Shown: positions 23,957 through 33,034, counted from the first letter of the stretch. The stretch is 64,000 nt of DNA from Tamlana carrageenivorans (GCF_002893765.1 NZ_CP025938.1:558001-622000), one strand, 5' to 3'. The notes: a model not told the origin generated them from the letters alone. Made by a program: numbers and translations.

Positions 23957-26260
23957 TTACATATTTTCTTTAAACTGATCGAATTCACTTTTTTGCTCTT
24001 GTGCTGGCCAGATATTATTTGAAGTATCAACATCGGCCGTTTCTTCCTTCGGATCTAATTTAATACCAACAATTTCTTTATCGGAAGCAATGGCTTTTGA
24101 GACTTCTTTATCGTTAAGTCTCCAAATTTGCGCAGGATATGTTTCAGTTTTAGTCGAACCATCGGCATAGGTATACTCAACAATAATAGGCATGACTAAA
24201 CCTCCTGGCTTATTAAAAATCACATTATAGAAATACTTAGGATTTTTTAAATTTTTACGCTCCTCTGGAGTAAAATTATCCATGATATATTCTTTTAATG
24301 GGGTGCTGTTTTCTAAAAGTGAACCTTGAGATAATTCTACTTTATAGTCTTCACTACCTTCTTCTACCATATATACTAATGGACGTAAATTTTCTAGCTT
24401 GAAGCCTTGTTCTTTAGCCATTTTTCTAACATAAGCATTAGGCTCTGAAGAGACATAGAATTTTTTAACTTCTTTAATTCCCATATCTACCCAATCGGTG
24501 GTATAAAACCAACCTCGCCAATACCAATCTAAATCGAAAGCTGAAGCATCTTCCATGGTTCTAAAGAAATCTTCTGGGGTTGGGTGCTTAAATTTCCAAC
24601 GGTTAGCATACTCTTTAAACGCGTAATCGAATAAATCTCTTCCCATTACCGTTTCTCTTAAAATATTAAGTGCTGTAGCAGGTTTACCATATGCATTATT
24701 TCCAAATTGGTAGGTATTTAAACCCTTAGTCATAATAGGTGCAATATAATCTTGATTGCCACTCATGTAAGGCACAATCATTTTTGCTGGACCACGATCT
24801 GAAGGGAATGCTTTGTGTTCTGGAGATAGCGCTGCAGGGTATTTTTCACCAAAATCTTGCTCGGCTACGTACTGTACGAATGTATTTAAACCTTCGTCCA
24901 TCCATGTCCATTGACGCTCGTCACTATTCACAATCATAGGAAAAAAGTTATGTCCTACTTCGTGAATGATAACACCCATCATACCGTATTTTACACGATC
25001 GCTATAAGTACCATCTTTTTCTGGGCGACCGTAATTCCAACAAATCATAGGGTATTCCATACCTTGACGCTTGGCGTGAACCGAAATAGCTTTGTGGTAT
25101 GGGTAATCGAAAGTCATTCGAGAGTAAGATTCTAAAGTACTTGCAACAGCTTTAGTAGACCATTGTTCCCAAAGTGGGTTTCCTTCTTTAGAATACATAG
25201 AAACCGCCATAACGTCTTTACCGCCAATTTTAACAGCCATCATATCTAAAATGTACTTTCTAGAAGTTGCAAAACCAAAATCACGTACATTTTCAGCCTT
25301 TAGCTTCCATGTTTTTGTATCTTCAGAGAATGATTTCTCACGAACTTCAGCCTCAGCCTGTGTTGCAATAATTACAGGTGTAGTAAATGATTTTTTAGCG
25401 TCTTCATAACGCTTCATCATGTCTTTTGAATAAACGTCTTTTCTATTGGTAAGTACTCCTGTTCCGTCTAAAATATGATCGGCAGGTACGGTAATATTAA
25501 CTTCGTAGTCTCCGAATGGTAAAGCGAATTCATCGCGTCCCCAAAACTGAGAGTTCTGCCACCCTTCAACATCGCTATATACGGCCATTCTAGGATAAAA
25601 TTGCGCTATAACATAAGAACGGTTTCCGTTTTCTGGGAAATACTCGTAACCAGAACGACCTCCTTCATCAACATGGTTATTTATATTGTACCACCATTTG
25701 ATAGCAAAAGAAAATTTCTCTCCGCTTTTTAAAACTTTAGGCAGTTCTACACGCATCATGGTTCTGTTAATCATGTACTGTAACGCATCACCATTGGTTT
25801 GAGTAACCTCTAAAATGTGAAAGCCACGATCTTTACCATCTACTAAATAGGTCTCCGAAAACTTACTAGGTTGAAAAACAGGATCTAAACCTGTTGATTC
25901 AATTAAAGGTGATTTTGAATCTTTGGCGCGTTGGTTTTGATCTAATTGTACCCACAAATATTTAAGATTATCAGGTGAATTATTCGTGTATGTTATCGTT
26001 TCTGCACCTGTAATTTTTGCCAATTTATCGTCTAAAACGATGTCCATTTTATAATCAGCTTGCTGCTGGTAGTAAGCTGCCCCTGGAGCTCCTGAAGCTG
26101 CCCTGTACATATTTGGTGTAGAAAACTCGTCGTATAACTGCTTAAATTTATTGGTATTGGTATGGCCTGTATTTGGCGCTTCTTCTTTGGTTTGGTCTTG
26201 AGCGTTAATCCCAGTAGTAGCAAGGACTAAAGAAAGACAGAGATAAGCGATTTTCCTCAT
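23957..26260 (-). CDS. Secreted M1-family metallopeptidase
   Basis: A 767-residue zinc peptidase. It has a signal peptide (about 1-20, ending INAQ), an N-terminal beta domain, and the catalytic site HEVGHNFFP with the third zinc ligand Glu in WMDEGLNTFV 18 residues on, the HExxH-x18-E pattern of M1 aminopeptidases. The usual GAMEN motif of classical members is not seen (the corresponding region reads GMEYPMICW), as in the large group of Bacteroidota M1-like proteins. It probably trims peptides in the periplasm or at the outer membrane for nutrition. A -7 element lies at 26334-26341 and a terminator follows the gene. Confidence 0.93.
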   Translation of the reverse strand: MRKIAYLCLSLVLATTGINAQDQTKEEAPNTGHTNTNKFKQLYDEFSTPNMYRAASGAPGAAYYQQQADYKMDIVLDDKLAKITGAETITYTNNSPDNLKYLWVQLDQNQRAKDSKSPLIESTGLDPVFQPSKFSETYLVDGKDRGFHILEVTQTNGDALQYMINRTMMRVELPKVLKSGEKFSFAIKWWYNINNHVDEGGRSGYEYFPENGNRSYVIAQFYPRMAVYSDVEGWQNSQFWGRDEFALPFGDYEVNITVPADHILDGTGVLTNRKDVYSKDMMKRYEDAKKSFTTPVIIATQAEAEVREKSFSEDTKTWKLKAENVRDFGFATSRKYILDMMAVKIGGKDVMAVSMYSKEGNPLWEQWSTKAVASTLESYSRMTFDYPYHKAISVHAKRQGMEYPMICWNYGRPEKDGTYSDRVKYGMMGVIIHEVGHNFFPMIVNSDERQWTWMDEGLNTFVQYVAEQDFGEKYPAALSPEHKAFPSDRGPAKMIVPYMSGNQDYIAPIMTKGLNTYQFGNNAYGKPATALNILRETVMGRDLFDYAFKEYANRWKFKHPTPEDFFRTMEDASAFDLDWYWRGWFYTTDWVDMGIKEVKKFYVSSEPNAYVRKMAKEQGFKLENLRPLVYMVEEGSEDYKVELSQGSLLENSTPLKEYIMDNFTPEERKNLKNPKYFYNVIFNKPGGLVMPIIVEYTYADGSTKTETYPAQIWRLNDKEVSKAIASDKEIVGIKLDPKEETADVDTSNNIWPAQEQKSEFDQFKENM

Positions 26261-26333
26261 ATTAATTCTTCTTTAAAAATAATTATTATTGATTTTGGTT
26301 AGATTTACTACATTTTATCACTAAAAACCAACA

Positions 26334-26341
26334 AAATTACT
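26334..26341 (-). promoter_or_regulatory. -7 element (TAATTTTG) of the M1 peptidase gene
   Basis: Minus-strand TAATTTTG, 73 bases before the ATG at 26260. Confidence 0.45.
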
Positions 26342-26363
26342 GAAATTCAGAACTAAATCCTTA

Positions 26364-26870
26364 TTAATTATCAAATTTTAACAGGTATTCATCCTTTTGA
26401 GGGAATAAAATAAAACTTTTCTGCTTTGAATTGATCTTCGTTTTAATAACATTCTGCTGATCTTCGAAAATATCAAATAGTACTTTATTACTTATTTCGA
26501 ATGTTTTTACGGTTTTTATATTTTCTATTTCCAAATAGCATTTCATGACATCGGCGTCATAAACTTTACCTAAAAATTTAAGCGTTGTAGGCTGACCATT
26601 AATTTTAATTTTCATCTTATCGCTTAAATATCTTGCAATGTAGGCGTCAGTCTTTTCAGGTTCATTTTTACCAGCAAGGGTAATGGACTCATCGTAGCGT
26701 TCGCGTAATAAACGCTCTATATCATCGATAAAAATTCTAGAAATAATTTGAACAGTTTGCTTTTCCTCAACATATTCGATTTGGGTTACCGACACATAAT
26801 ATTTATGGATGTTGGTAAATGCAAGAAAGGGAATGATTAATAAAGTTAAGATTAACTTATTGACTGTCAT
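26364..26870 (-). CDS. DUF6702-family protein
   Basis: A 168-residue protein with an N-terminal hydrophobic helix or signal (about 5-20) followed by HKYYVSVTQIEY, the opening typical of the DUF6702 family common in flavobacteria. The rest alternates short beta strands and helices; there are no catalytic motifs. In many relatives the gene lies just upstream of an M1 peptidase, as here (103 bases), which hints at a shared envelope role. Function is unknown. Confidence 0.82.
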   Translation of the reverse strand: MTVNKLILTLLIIPFLAFTNIHKYYVSVTQIEYVEEKQTVQIISRIFIDDIERLLRERYDESITLAGKNEPEKTDAYIARYLSDKMKIKINGQPTTLKFLGKVYDADVMKCYLEIENIKTVKTFEISNKVLFDIFEDQQNVIKTKINSKQKSFILFPQKDEYLLKFDN

Positions 26871-26946
26871 TGAAATATTTTTCGGCTAAATTAAAGATTT
26901 AAAGGTATAAATGGTGGTGTTATGGTATTGAAAACGGCTCTAAGGC

Positions 26947-27741
26947 TTAATTATTTAGGTTTTCGAGATACTTTTCATACTTTTTTTCCAGGAATTGTAA
27001 AATATCTAAATCGTTATTGGAAGTACAAATGGCAACAAAACGATCATCTTCCTCACAGAAATGGAAAAACTCATTTTGCTTGTCTTCATCTAATGGATGC
27101 AACTCAAAGAACATTTTAGAAAATTTCACTTTAACACCGTGTAAAAGTGCTGATTTCTGTTCTAAAGCCACATGTTGTTTTAACACTTTCGTTCTACCAG
27201 AAATCGCATTTAAAATAGGCTCTACCGGAACATTTAATGACAGAACTTGAAGCATTATAGTTTTGAAAGCGACACCTTCGCCATTGGCTTGGGATAATCG
27301 ACGTTCACTCTGGGTTGCCACTTTACCCGTGTAACCAGGTATGCCTACATCATAAAAATTAATTGGCGCTTCGCCTGTGGTATTTTCAATATCAGAAAGT
27401 AAATCGCCAGTAAGGGTTTTACCAACCGAAACCTCATCTAAAACGTTAATTTGTTCTTCTAGGGTGACGACTAACGTTTTACTTTTTAAAACAGATTCTG
27501 AAATAACAACATTTTGAGGTTTATGCTGAATGGAAGAAAACACCAAGGTGTCTTGCAACTTTACAGCTATAGTAAACTCCCCTAGCGCATTAGTCGTTGT
27601 AAAAAGTTGTTGGGTTTTATTGATGACATGAATATTCTCGACATTGACTTCGCTAAGTATTTTTCCTGATAGGTCATGGGACTGCGAAAAAGCTAAAAGC
27701 CCCCAGATAAATACCAATAAAAAAGTAATGAAGCGTTTCAA
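26947..27741 (-). CDS. Secreted protein with carboxypeptidase-like regulatory domain
   Basis: A protein of about 264 residues with a signal peptide (MKRFITFLLVFIWGLLAFSQ) and an N-terminal CarboxypepD_reg-like beta domain (SGKILSEVNVENIHVINKT ... FTTTNALGEFTI), then a LDEVSVGKTLTGDL linker and a helical C-terminal part. I start it at TTG 27741, which gives a clean signal peptide; an earlier TTG at 27762 would add seven residues. The gene is a paralogue of its upstream neighbour (27830-28630), with the same layout. The regulatory domain resembles that at the N-terminus of TonB-dependent receptors, but no plug or barrel is present. Function unknown. Confidence 0.78.
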   Translation of the reverse strand: MKRFITFLLVFIWGLLAFSQSHDLSGKILSEVNVENIHVINKTQQLFTTTNALGEFTIAVKLQDTLVFSSIQHKPQNVVISESVLKSKTLVVTLEEQINVLDEVSVGKTLTGDLLSDIENTTGEAPINFYDVGIPGYTGKVATQSERRLSQANGEGVAFKTIMLQVLSLNVPVEPILNAISGRTKVLKQHVALEQKSALLHGVKVKFSKMFFELHPLDEDKQNEFFHFCEEDDRFVAICTSNNDLDILQFLEKKYEKYLENLNN

Positions 27742-27829
27742 TGTAACTTGATTAAACGACAAAAAACGTTAATAAAATCTTAAAAAACTGACAATGAAAC
27801 TATAACATTTCGTTAAAACCGTTTAATGG

Positions 27830-28630
27830 CTACTTTTTCTTGCCTAAAAACTCAACACTTTTTTGATTGAGTAATTCTAAAAATTCCAATTCTTTACCGT
27901 AGTTAAGTAAGGTAAAATCGAAATCGTCTTTTTCGACAAACTGAATAAACTCTTGAGTACGGTGCTCTGGAATGTTAAAATTATCTTTTAAAAATTGAGC
28001 TCCAAAATAAGGTTTTATAGATTCGATAGGCACTTCTGGGACACCTGCTTTCTTTTTGTCTGGCACGTTAGATCGGAATAATGGCAGTAATAATTGATCG
28101 ACTACATTCACTACATTTAAACCATTAATCATATGCTGCTGCTGATAATTCTGTCCTAAATTTTCAACTTTAGTTTTACTATCCGCTTTAAATTCGTAAT
28201 CCATTTGATGCTTAACACCAAAATATAAGGCATCTAGCTTAGGGTTAAACGGCGCGGCCGATTTTAAATCTACAGCCAAATTTCCCGTCAAACCTCCTTT
28301 AGTAACTACCACTTCATCCAGTTTATTGATTTCTTCTATTAAAAAAAGCTTCATTCGCTTTGACTTTAAAATGGCCTCGTTTACCTCAAAGCGTATATTT
28401 TCATATTGAAGCGCACTAACTTCTACAACATCTTTTAAAGCGACTAGCATGGTAAATTCACCTTCATCGTTAGTTATGGTACCAACATTTGACGTTTTAT
28501 TAAAAACAGTAATGCCAGAAATATCACTGCCTTCAACAATTATTTTCCCAGAAACTTCTACGCGTTTAACGGTTTGAGCGATACTTTGTAACGAGCATAT
28601 TACAGCAATAAATAGTACTATTTTTTTCAT
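27830..28630 (-). CDS. Secreted paralogue with carboxypeptidase-like regulatory domain
   Basis: A 266-residue protein beginning MKKIVLFIAVICSLQSIAQ (signal peptide); an ATG at 28630 is preferred over the frame's 12-codon upstream extension. The N-terminal domain (VEVSGKIIVEGSDISGITVFNKT ... TNDEGEFTM) has the CarboxypepD_reg-like pattern, then LDEVVVTKGGLTGNL and a helical C-terminus. It resembles the next gene (26947-27741) in order of parts and motifs, so the two arose by duplication. They are 88 bases apart and probably cotranscribed. Function unknown. Confidence 0.8.
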   Translation of the reverse strand: MKKIVLFIAVICSLQSIAQTVKRVEVSGKIIVEGSDISGITVFNKTSNVGTITNDEGEFTMLVALKDVVEVSALQYENIRFEVNEAILKSKRMKLFLIEEINKLDEVVVTKGGLTGNLAVDLKSAAPFNPKLDALYFGVKHQMDYEFKADSKTKVENLGQNYQQQHMINGLNVVNVVDQLLLPLFRSNVPDKKKAGVPEVPIESIKPYFGAQFLKDNFNIPEHRTQEFIQFVEKDDFDFTLLNYGKELEFLELLNQKSVEFLGKKK

Positions 28631-28695
28631 ATCAATATTTTGGATCAATGTACCATATTTAGGCATATTCTTAAAGTAAAAATATTTAAAGTTTT

Positions 28696-30099
28696 ATTAA
28701 AAACTATTGTTGTCCGATAAAAAACAGAATTAGCTAAAAAAGCTTTGGTGTTGGCCTTTTTTATTGATCGCACTCTTTATTTTGAAAACAGAACCTCCTT
28801 ATGGGTCAAAAAGGCTTAATTGCCCAATGTTTTTGGTTGTAATCTCTTCCCAATTAGCTTCTGGGTTTTTCAGGAATTTGAACAAATCGATATATGTCAT
28901 CAAATGGTATCGTATGACGGACATCATATTGGAATAAGCCCAGTTTCTTTGGGTTTTTCTTTGGATCACAAGCATAATGAGCTGGATTATCAAACTGACC
29001 CAGATTTGTATTTCGATGGCATTTTGATTGTCTCCCAAAAAATACTTTAGCGGAAAGTTCTGTTTAAGCCGCTTGAACATCGTCTCAATCTGCCACCTAT
29101 TTTTATAGATGTCGGCTATTTTGTCTGCATCAAGATCATAATTATTAGTGATGAACTCATAAACTTTTTGGTGCTTTTCGTGCCAAAAAGCGATTCTCCT
29201 CAGGGAAAAAGCATTGCCGTTTTTGTCCGTAAGCCCTATTTTTTCGTCCTTTAAGACAGCATCGTCCACTTTATTGGAGATATCAAACTCTTCAAGGCTT
29301 GTATAGCGAGCATTGTCCTTTTGCCGAGTCACAAAGTAAACATCTTCCAGTGTCCATTTTTGGTATTGCTCATAATCCACATACCCTTTGTCAAAAACCA
29401 CATAAGAGCCCTTCTTGAGTTCCAGGTCTTTTAAAAAGGTGTGGTCGTGCGTGGCCGCGCTTGAAAACTTAATCAGACAAGGAACGTCTTCCATGGCGTT
29501 TATCATAGTATGCATCTTGATACCTCCTTTCTTTTTGCCGTTGAGCGGGTTCCTTCCTACACCTTTAAGAATGTCACTAAATAGGGGTATGGTCGAGGAA
29601 TCAACGATTTTAAGGTTCTTCACTGCAGGTTCTAAGGGTCTGCTGTCCGATAAAAAGCGATGGTAACGTTTGTAGAGTAAATGATAAATATCGGCAAATA
29701 CTTCAGAGCTTCTTCTCCTGTTAGCATCTGACAAGGTACTGCGTTTTGGAAAGTCCGTGAGTCCTAGATGGTTGATCTTTCCCTCGCAGGCAAGCATAAT
29801 ACTGGAAACCTCACGAAGTGAGCTACAGCCACTGATCACGGTAAATACCATAGTGGCCAAATGCTCATAGGTGGTAAACTTTTTGGTATAGCGATCGCTG
29901 TTGTGCTTTTTGGCTGTCCGATGAACATCTTTGGGCAAAATGAAATTTAATACCTGTTTGATTATGGGGTGTCCGATAAAGTTTTTACTTTTATTCATAT
30001 CTTGGATGTGTGATAACTTCAAGATACAAAATAAGCGGGAAATCCTATCTTGGAAATCCCGCTTTTTAAATCTTTTATCGGACACTAATGATTAAAAAC
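28696..30099. mobile_element. IS4-family insertion sequence with target duplication
   Basis: The element spans about 28705-30090 (1386 bp). The ends share TGTCCGATAAAA (28711-28722 and, inverted, 30073-30084); including six less conserved outer bases gives 18-bp terminal repeats with TATTGT and CATTAG. A 9-bp direct repeat, ATTAAAAAC, flanks the element at 28696-28704 and 30091-30099, within the size range of the family. It carries one intact transposase gene on the minus strand and lies between the regulatory-domain paralogues and pepE. Confidence 0.88.
28799..29998 (-). CDS. IS4-family transposase
   Basis: A 399-residue DDE transposase. It has an N-terminal DUF4372-like domain (HPIIKQVLNFILPKDVHR), the first Asp in LKIVDSSTIPLF, the second in YVVFDKGYVDY, and the YREK-type signature YKNRWQIETMFKRLK (Y-x2-R-x3-E-x6-K) that defines IS4 members. 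The start is placed at ATG 29998; the frame continues 29 codons upstream to a GTG, but that stretch begins inside the terminal repeat. The gene seems intact. Confidence 0.9.
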   Translation of the reverse strand: MNKSKNFIGHPIIKQVLNFILPKDVHRTAKKHNSDRYTKKFTTYEHLATMVFTVISGCSSLREVSSIMLACEGKINHLGLTDFPKRSTLSDANRRRSSEVFADIYHLLYKRYHRFLSDSRPLEPAVKNLKIVDSSTIPLFSDILKGVGRNPLNGKKKGGIKMHTMINAMEDVPCLIKFSSAATHDHTFLKDLELKKGSYVVFDKGYVDYEQYQKWTLEDVYFVTRQKDNARYTSLEEFDISNKVDDAVLKDEKIGLTDKNGNAFSLRRIAFWHEKHQKVYEFITNNYDLDADKIADIYKNRWQIETMFKRLKQNFPLKYFLGDNQNAIEIQIWVSLIIQLIMLVIQRKTQRNWAYSNMMSVIRYHLMTYIDLFKFLKNPEANWEEITTKNIGQLSLFDP

Positions 30100-30135
30100 C
30101 ATTTTTAAGTACTTTTATCATCAAATAAAAATACT

Positions 30136-30843
30136 ATGAAAAACATCATTATAGCCAGTACATCTACCGTGCACGGTTTGGGCTATTTAGAATATATTTT
30201 AGAAGATCTGGACCTCTTTTTTAAAGGAGTAAAAAACATTATTTTTATTCCTTATGCCAGACCTGGAGGCATCACACACGACGCTTATACAGATCATGCC
30301 AAACAAGCTTTTAAAAAAATTAACATAGCCGTTAAAGGCTTGCATGAGTTTGAAAACCCGATTGAAGCCATCACCCATGCTGAAGCGATTTTTGTTGGTG
30401 GCGGTAACACTTTTGTTTTAACCAATCAACTATATAAAAACAACCTGATAGCGCCTTTGCAACATGTTGTGAAAAACGGAACGCCTTATCTGGGTACCAG
30501 TGCCGGTAGTAATATTTGCGGACTTACCATTAAAACCACTAATGATATGCCTATAGTTTATCCCCCAAGTTTTAATGCTTTGGGTTTTGTTCCTTTTAAT
30601 ATTAATCCGCATTATTTAGATCCCGATCCAACTAGTAAACATATGGGGGAAACACGGGAAACACGCATTAAAGAGTTTCATCATTACAACACGCCGCCGG
30701 TTGTAGGTTTAAGAGAAGGCAGTTGGCTACATGTTCAAGGCGATTCGATTGTTTTAAAAGGAAATTTAGATGCCAGAATTTTTGAATATGATAAAGCGCC
30801 TTATGAAATTCCAACAGGAACTGAATTGAATATGTTAAAGTAA
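30136..30843 (+). CDS. pepE: Dipeptidase E (peptidase S51)
   Basis: A 235-residue serine peptidase that hydrolyses dipeptides with an N-terminal Asp. The nucleophile is in GTSAGSN (Ser about 122), with the acid and histidine downstream (VYPPSFNALGF ... FNINPHYLDPD); the fold is that of class I glutamine amidotransferases. Length is normal. It has the expected N-terminus after the IS4 element that inserted 36 bases before its ATG, so its native promoter was probably separated from it by that insertion. Confidence 0.92.
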   Translation: MKNIIIASTSTVHGLGYLEYILEDLDLFFKGVKNIIFIPYARPGGITHDAYTDHAKQAFKKINIAVKGLHEFENPIEAITHAEAIFVGGGNTFVLTNQLYKNNLIAPLQHVVKNGTPYLGTSAGSNICGLTIKTTNDMPIVYPPSFNALGFVPFNINPHYLDPDPTSKHMGETRETRIKEFHHYNTPPVVGLREGSWLHVQGDSIVLKGNLDARIFEYDKAPYEIPTGTELNMLK

Positions 30844-30861
30844 CGAGAGGCTTTAGGCTAT

Positions 30862-30895
30862 ATGCAGTAAGCTATATGCATAAAGCTTACTGCAT
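30862..30895. repeat. Palindrome ATGCAGTAAGC / GCTTACTGCAT
   Basis: A perfect 11-bp inverted repeat with a 12-base loop downstream of pepE. The preceding 14 bases TAGGCTATATGCAG (about 30854-30867) recur in the palindrome at 59004-59061, so both belong to one small repeat family. Confidence 0.6.
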
Positions 30896-30917
30896 TTAAA
30901 ATCTTACACAAAAAAAA

Positions 30918-30945
30918 AGCCTCATCGTTTTGATGAAGCTTTTTG
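30918..30945. terminator. Bidirectional terminator (pepE and tRNA-Gly)
   Basis: AAGCCTCATC with a GTTTT-type loop and GATGAAGCTT, with A tract on one side and T tract on the other. It can end both pepE (plus) and the tRNA (minus). Confidence 0.75.
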
Positions 30946-31018
30946 AGCGAGAGACCGGGTTCGAACCGGCGACATTCAGCTTGGAAGGCTGACGCTCTAC
31001 CAACTGAGCTACTCTCGC
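30946..31018 (-). tRNA. tRNA-Gly (anticodon TCC)
   Basis: A 73-nt cloverleaf on the minus strand: acceptor GCGAGAG paired with CTCTCGC, D-arm GCTCAGTTGGTAGAGC, anticodon arm TCAGC-CTTCCAA-GCTGA giving anticodon TCC, and T-arm GCCGG-TTCGAAC-CCGGT. The discriminator is T and CCA is not encoded. A -7 promoter element is at 31034-31041 and a terminator follows at once. Confidence 0.96.
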
Positions 31019-31033
31019 CTTTATTTCCGGGGG

Positions 31034-31041
31034 CAAATATA
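31034..31041 (-). promoter_or_regulatory. -7 element (TATATTTG) of tRNA-Gly
   Basis: Minus-strand TATATTTG 15 bases before the tRNA 5' end. Confidence 0.65.
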
Positions 31042-31072
31042 GATAAACCTTTAGTTATCTTCCAAGAAAAAT

Positions 31073-31497
31073 TTACAACTTTTTCAAAAAATGATAACCC
31101 AAAATCTTAAACCCCTGATTATAATAGAATTTATGTGACGCAAATTACTCACATAAGTATTTAATTCAATAGATTCATAGCCTTTTTGCTTTACATAAGC
31201 ATAAATCCAGCTAAAAAATTGATGCCCTAAACCATTTCCGCGATAAGCTTCTTCAATAAAAACATGATCAGGCTCCACACTTCTCCCCGAATAATGACGT
31301 GTACAAAACCATAATCCGCATACCCCAATAAGTTTATCCTGATCTAAAACACCAACGCACTCATAATTTTGAGAAAACATTTCGGTGATGCGTGTTCGTA
31401 ATAAATCTTCCGAAATATTATCTGTATTTAGTTTTTTTACCAAGGGTACTATATGCTCTATATAATCTTGGTCTAAAATTTTAAAAGTGTATGCCAT
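31073..31497 (-). pseudogene. GNAT acetyltransferase with a C-terminal frameshift
   Basis: The intact part (from ATG 31497) is a GNAT-fold N-acetyltransferase with the acetyl-CoA loop YRGNGLG and strand SIELNTYVSNLR. The annotated frame ends at 31084 with an unlikely tail (HINSIIIRGLRFWVIIF). One frame over, after a single-base change at about 31128-31136, the sequence reads HKFYYNQGFKILGYHFLKKL and stops at 31073, which is the normal GNAT C-terminus (SNLRAHKFYxxxGF). Thus one base, probably a G in CGT(G)CACATAAA, appears to be missing. The product would lack the final core strand unless this is a sequencing error. Confidence 0.82.
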
Positions 31498-31532
31498 AGT
31501 TTTTAGATGTTCTTAGCATTAAAACGTTTGTT

Positions 31533-31540
31533 TATCTTTG
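31533..31540 (+). promoter_or_regulatory. -7 element (TATCTTTG)
   Basis: Consensus -7 element 29 bases before the GNAT ATG at 31570. Confidence 0.6.
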
Positions 31541-31569
31541 TTTCAATTGGCAAAAATATCAAATCTTCT

Positions 31570-32019
31570 ATGAATCCATCGAAATTTCAAATAAAACAAA
31601 TTAGTGCTCAAGAAACCTATAAAGTACGACTCCCTGTGTTAAGACCAGGGAAACCTGTTACATCTTGTATTTTTGAGGGAGACGATCTAGAATCTACCAT
31701 CCATATTGGCATTTATTTAGAGGATAGTACCATTGGTATTTGCTCCTTCTTTAAAAACAAGCATCCTCTTATTTTGGACAAGCAGCAATATCAGCTTCGA
31801 GGTATGGCTGTTCTAGAAGCCTATCAAGGTATGGGCATAGGGAACAAAGTATTACATTACGGAGAAGCCTTGCTCCAGTCCCAAAACATCACAACCATAT
31901 GGTGCAATGCTCGTAAAGTAGCTACGCCTTTCTATGAAAAATGCGGCTATCAAATTTTCGGCAAACCTTTTAATATTCCAGATATTGGCACCCACTATAC
32001 CATGCAAAAATTATTATAA
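31570..32019 (+). CDS. GNAT-family N-acetyltransferase
   Basis: A 149-residue acetyltransferase of the GNAT fold with the acetyl-CoA-binding motif EAYQGMGIGNKVL (about 90-102) and a normal C-terminal half ending ARKVATPFYEKCGYQIFGKPF, where the tyrosine is the likely general acid. I start at ATG 31570, after the -7 element; the frame is open further upstream through non-conserved sequence. The substrate is unknown; relatives act on small molecules or protein N-termini. The IS1249-like element begins 11 bases after its stop. Confidence 0.88.
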   Translation: MNPSKFQIKQISAQETYKVRLPVLRPGKPVTSCIFEGDDLESTIHIGIYLEDSTIGICSFFKNKHPLILDKQQYQLRGMAVLEAYQGMGIGNKVLHYGEALLQSQNITTIWCNARKVATPFYEKCGYQIFGKPFNIPDIGTHYTMQKLL

Positions 32020-32099
32020 AATTAGATGTAATGGACAAAATGGTTGGTAAATCCTTTCGAAGAGCTTATGTTTATTAGCTTTGAAGCAAATCAAAGGCT

Positions 32100-33032
32100 T
32101 TGAATAAAAAAAATGTAAATTTTGTAATAGCTTACTAACCCATAAATATGGTGTTAGATTAGAAAAAACAGCGTTATAAATGTTTGAATTGTAAAAGTGT
32201 TTTTACTGGAGGAAAAGAAATTCAAGTAGACTCTCTTTGGGATGAATATACCAGAGGAAAGCAGACCTATTTACAGCTTTCTCAGAAATATGGATGTTCA
32301 AAGCGAACTATACAACGTAAACTAGATCTTCATCAAGTAAAGGACGTAGAGATAACACCTAAGAAAGTTATTGTCTTAATGGATACAACATATTGGAGGA
32401 GAAGCTTTGGATTAATGCTCTTTAAGGATGCTTACAGCAAGGAGAATCTTCTTTGGTATTACGTCAAATCAGAAACTAACGCTTTGTATATAAAGGGGAT
32501 TAATGAGCTAAAATCTAAAGGTTTTGAGATTGTTGCTATTGTATGTGATGGTAGAAAAGGCTTGGTTGGTACGTTTAAAGGAATACCTGTCCAGCTCTGT
32601 CAATTTCATCAAGTTGCTGCAATAAGAAGATATATAACTAAGAACCCGAAAATGCTTGCTTCAATTGAATTAAAAACGCATGTAGCTATGCTCAAAAATA
32701 CAGATAAAGAATCTTTCGAAGGAGGATTAAATATGTGGTTTATTAAGTGGGAAAGCTTTTTAAATGAGCGAACTATTAATAATGAAACAGGCAAGAGTCA
32801 TTTTACCCATAAACGACTTAGGAGTGCGTATAGAAGTCTTAATACGAATATGACATGGTTATTTACATGGTATGATAATTACGATTTAAATATTCCTAAT
32901 ACAACCAATATGATTGATGGGCATTTTTCTGATTTAAAAAACAAACTCAGAAATCATAACGGATTAACCAAACAAAGAAAAATCAAATTTATTAATGAGT
33001 TTTTAAAAACAAAAATAGACGTAAAAGAATAG
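32100..33032 (+). pseudogene. IS1249-like transposase, frameshifted at two A-runs
   Basis: The main frame (from about 32163 to 33032) codes for the DDE part: VIVLMDTTYWRRSFG, EIVAIVCDGRKG and PVQLCQFHQ, followed by an IDGHFSDLKNKLR region, matching the IS256-related IS1249 group. The N-terminal zinc ribbon is split: KCKFCNS (32111-32131) is in a second frame and QRYKCLNCKS in the main frame. From a TTG at 32100, one extra A in the A8 run (32106-32113) and one fewer in the A6 run (32163-32168) would give one open gene reading MNKKKCKFC...RLEKQRYKCLNC. It is therefore inactive, mis-sequenced, or expressed by slippage. Confidence 0.75.
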
Positions 33033-33034
33033 GT

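Noticed and set aside
29999..30085. Longer start (GTG at 30085) for the IS4 transposase
   Set aside because: It would begin within the terminal inverted repeat; ATG 29998 fits the family length.
32148..32162. ATG at 32148 as the true transposase start
   Set aside because: It leads to a TAG after four codons (32160-32162); the zinc-ribbon sequence further upstream shows that the domain begins earlier.
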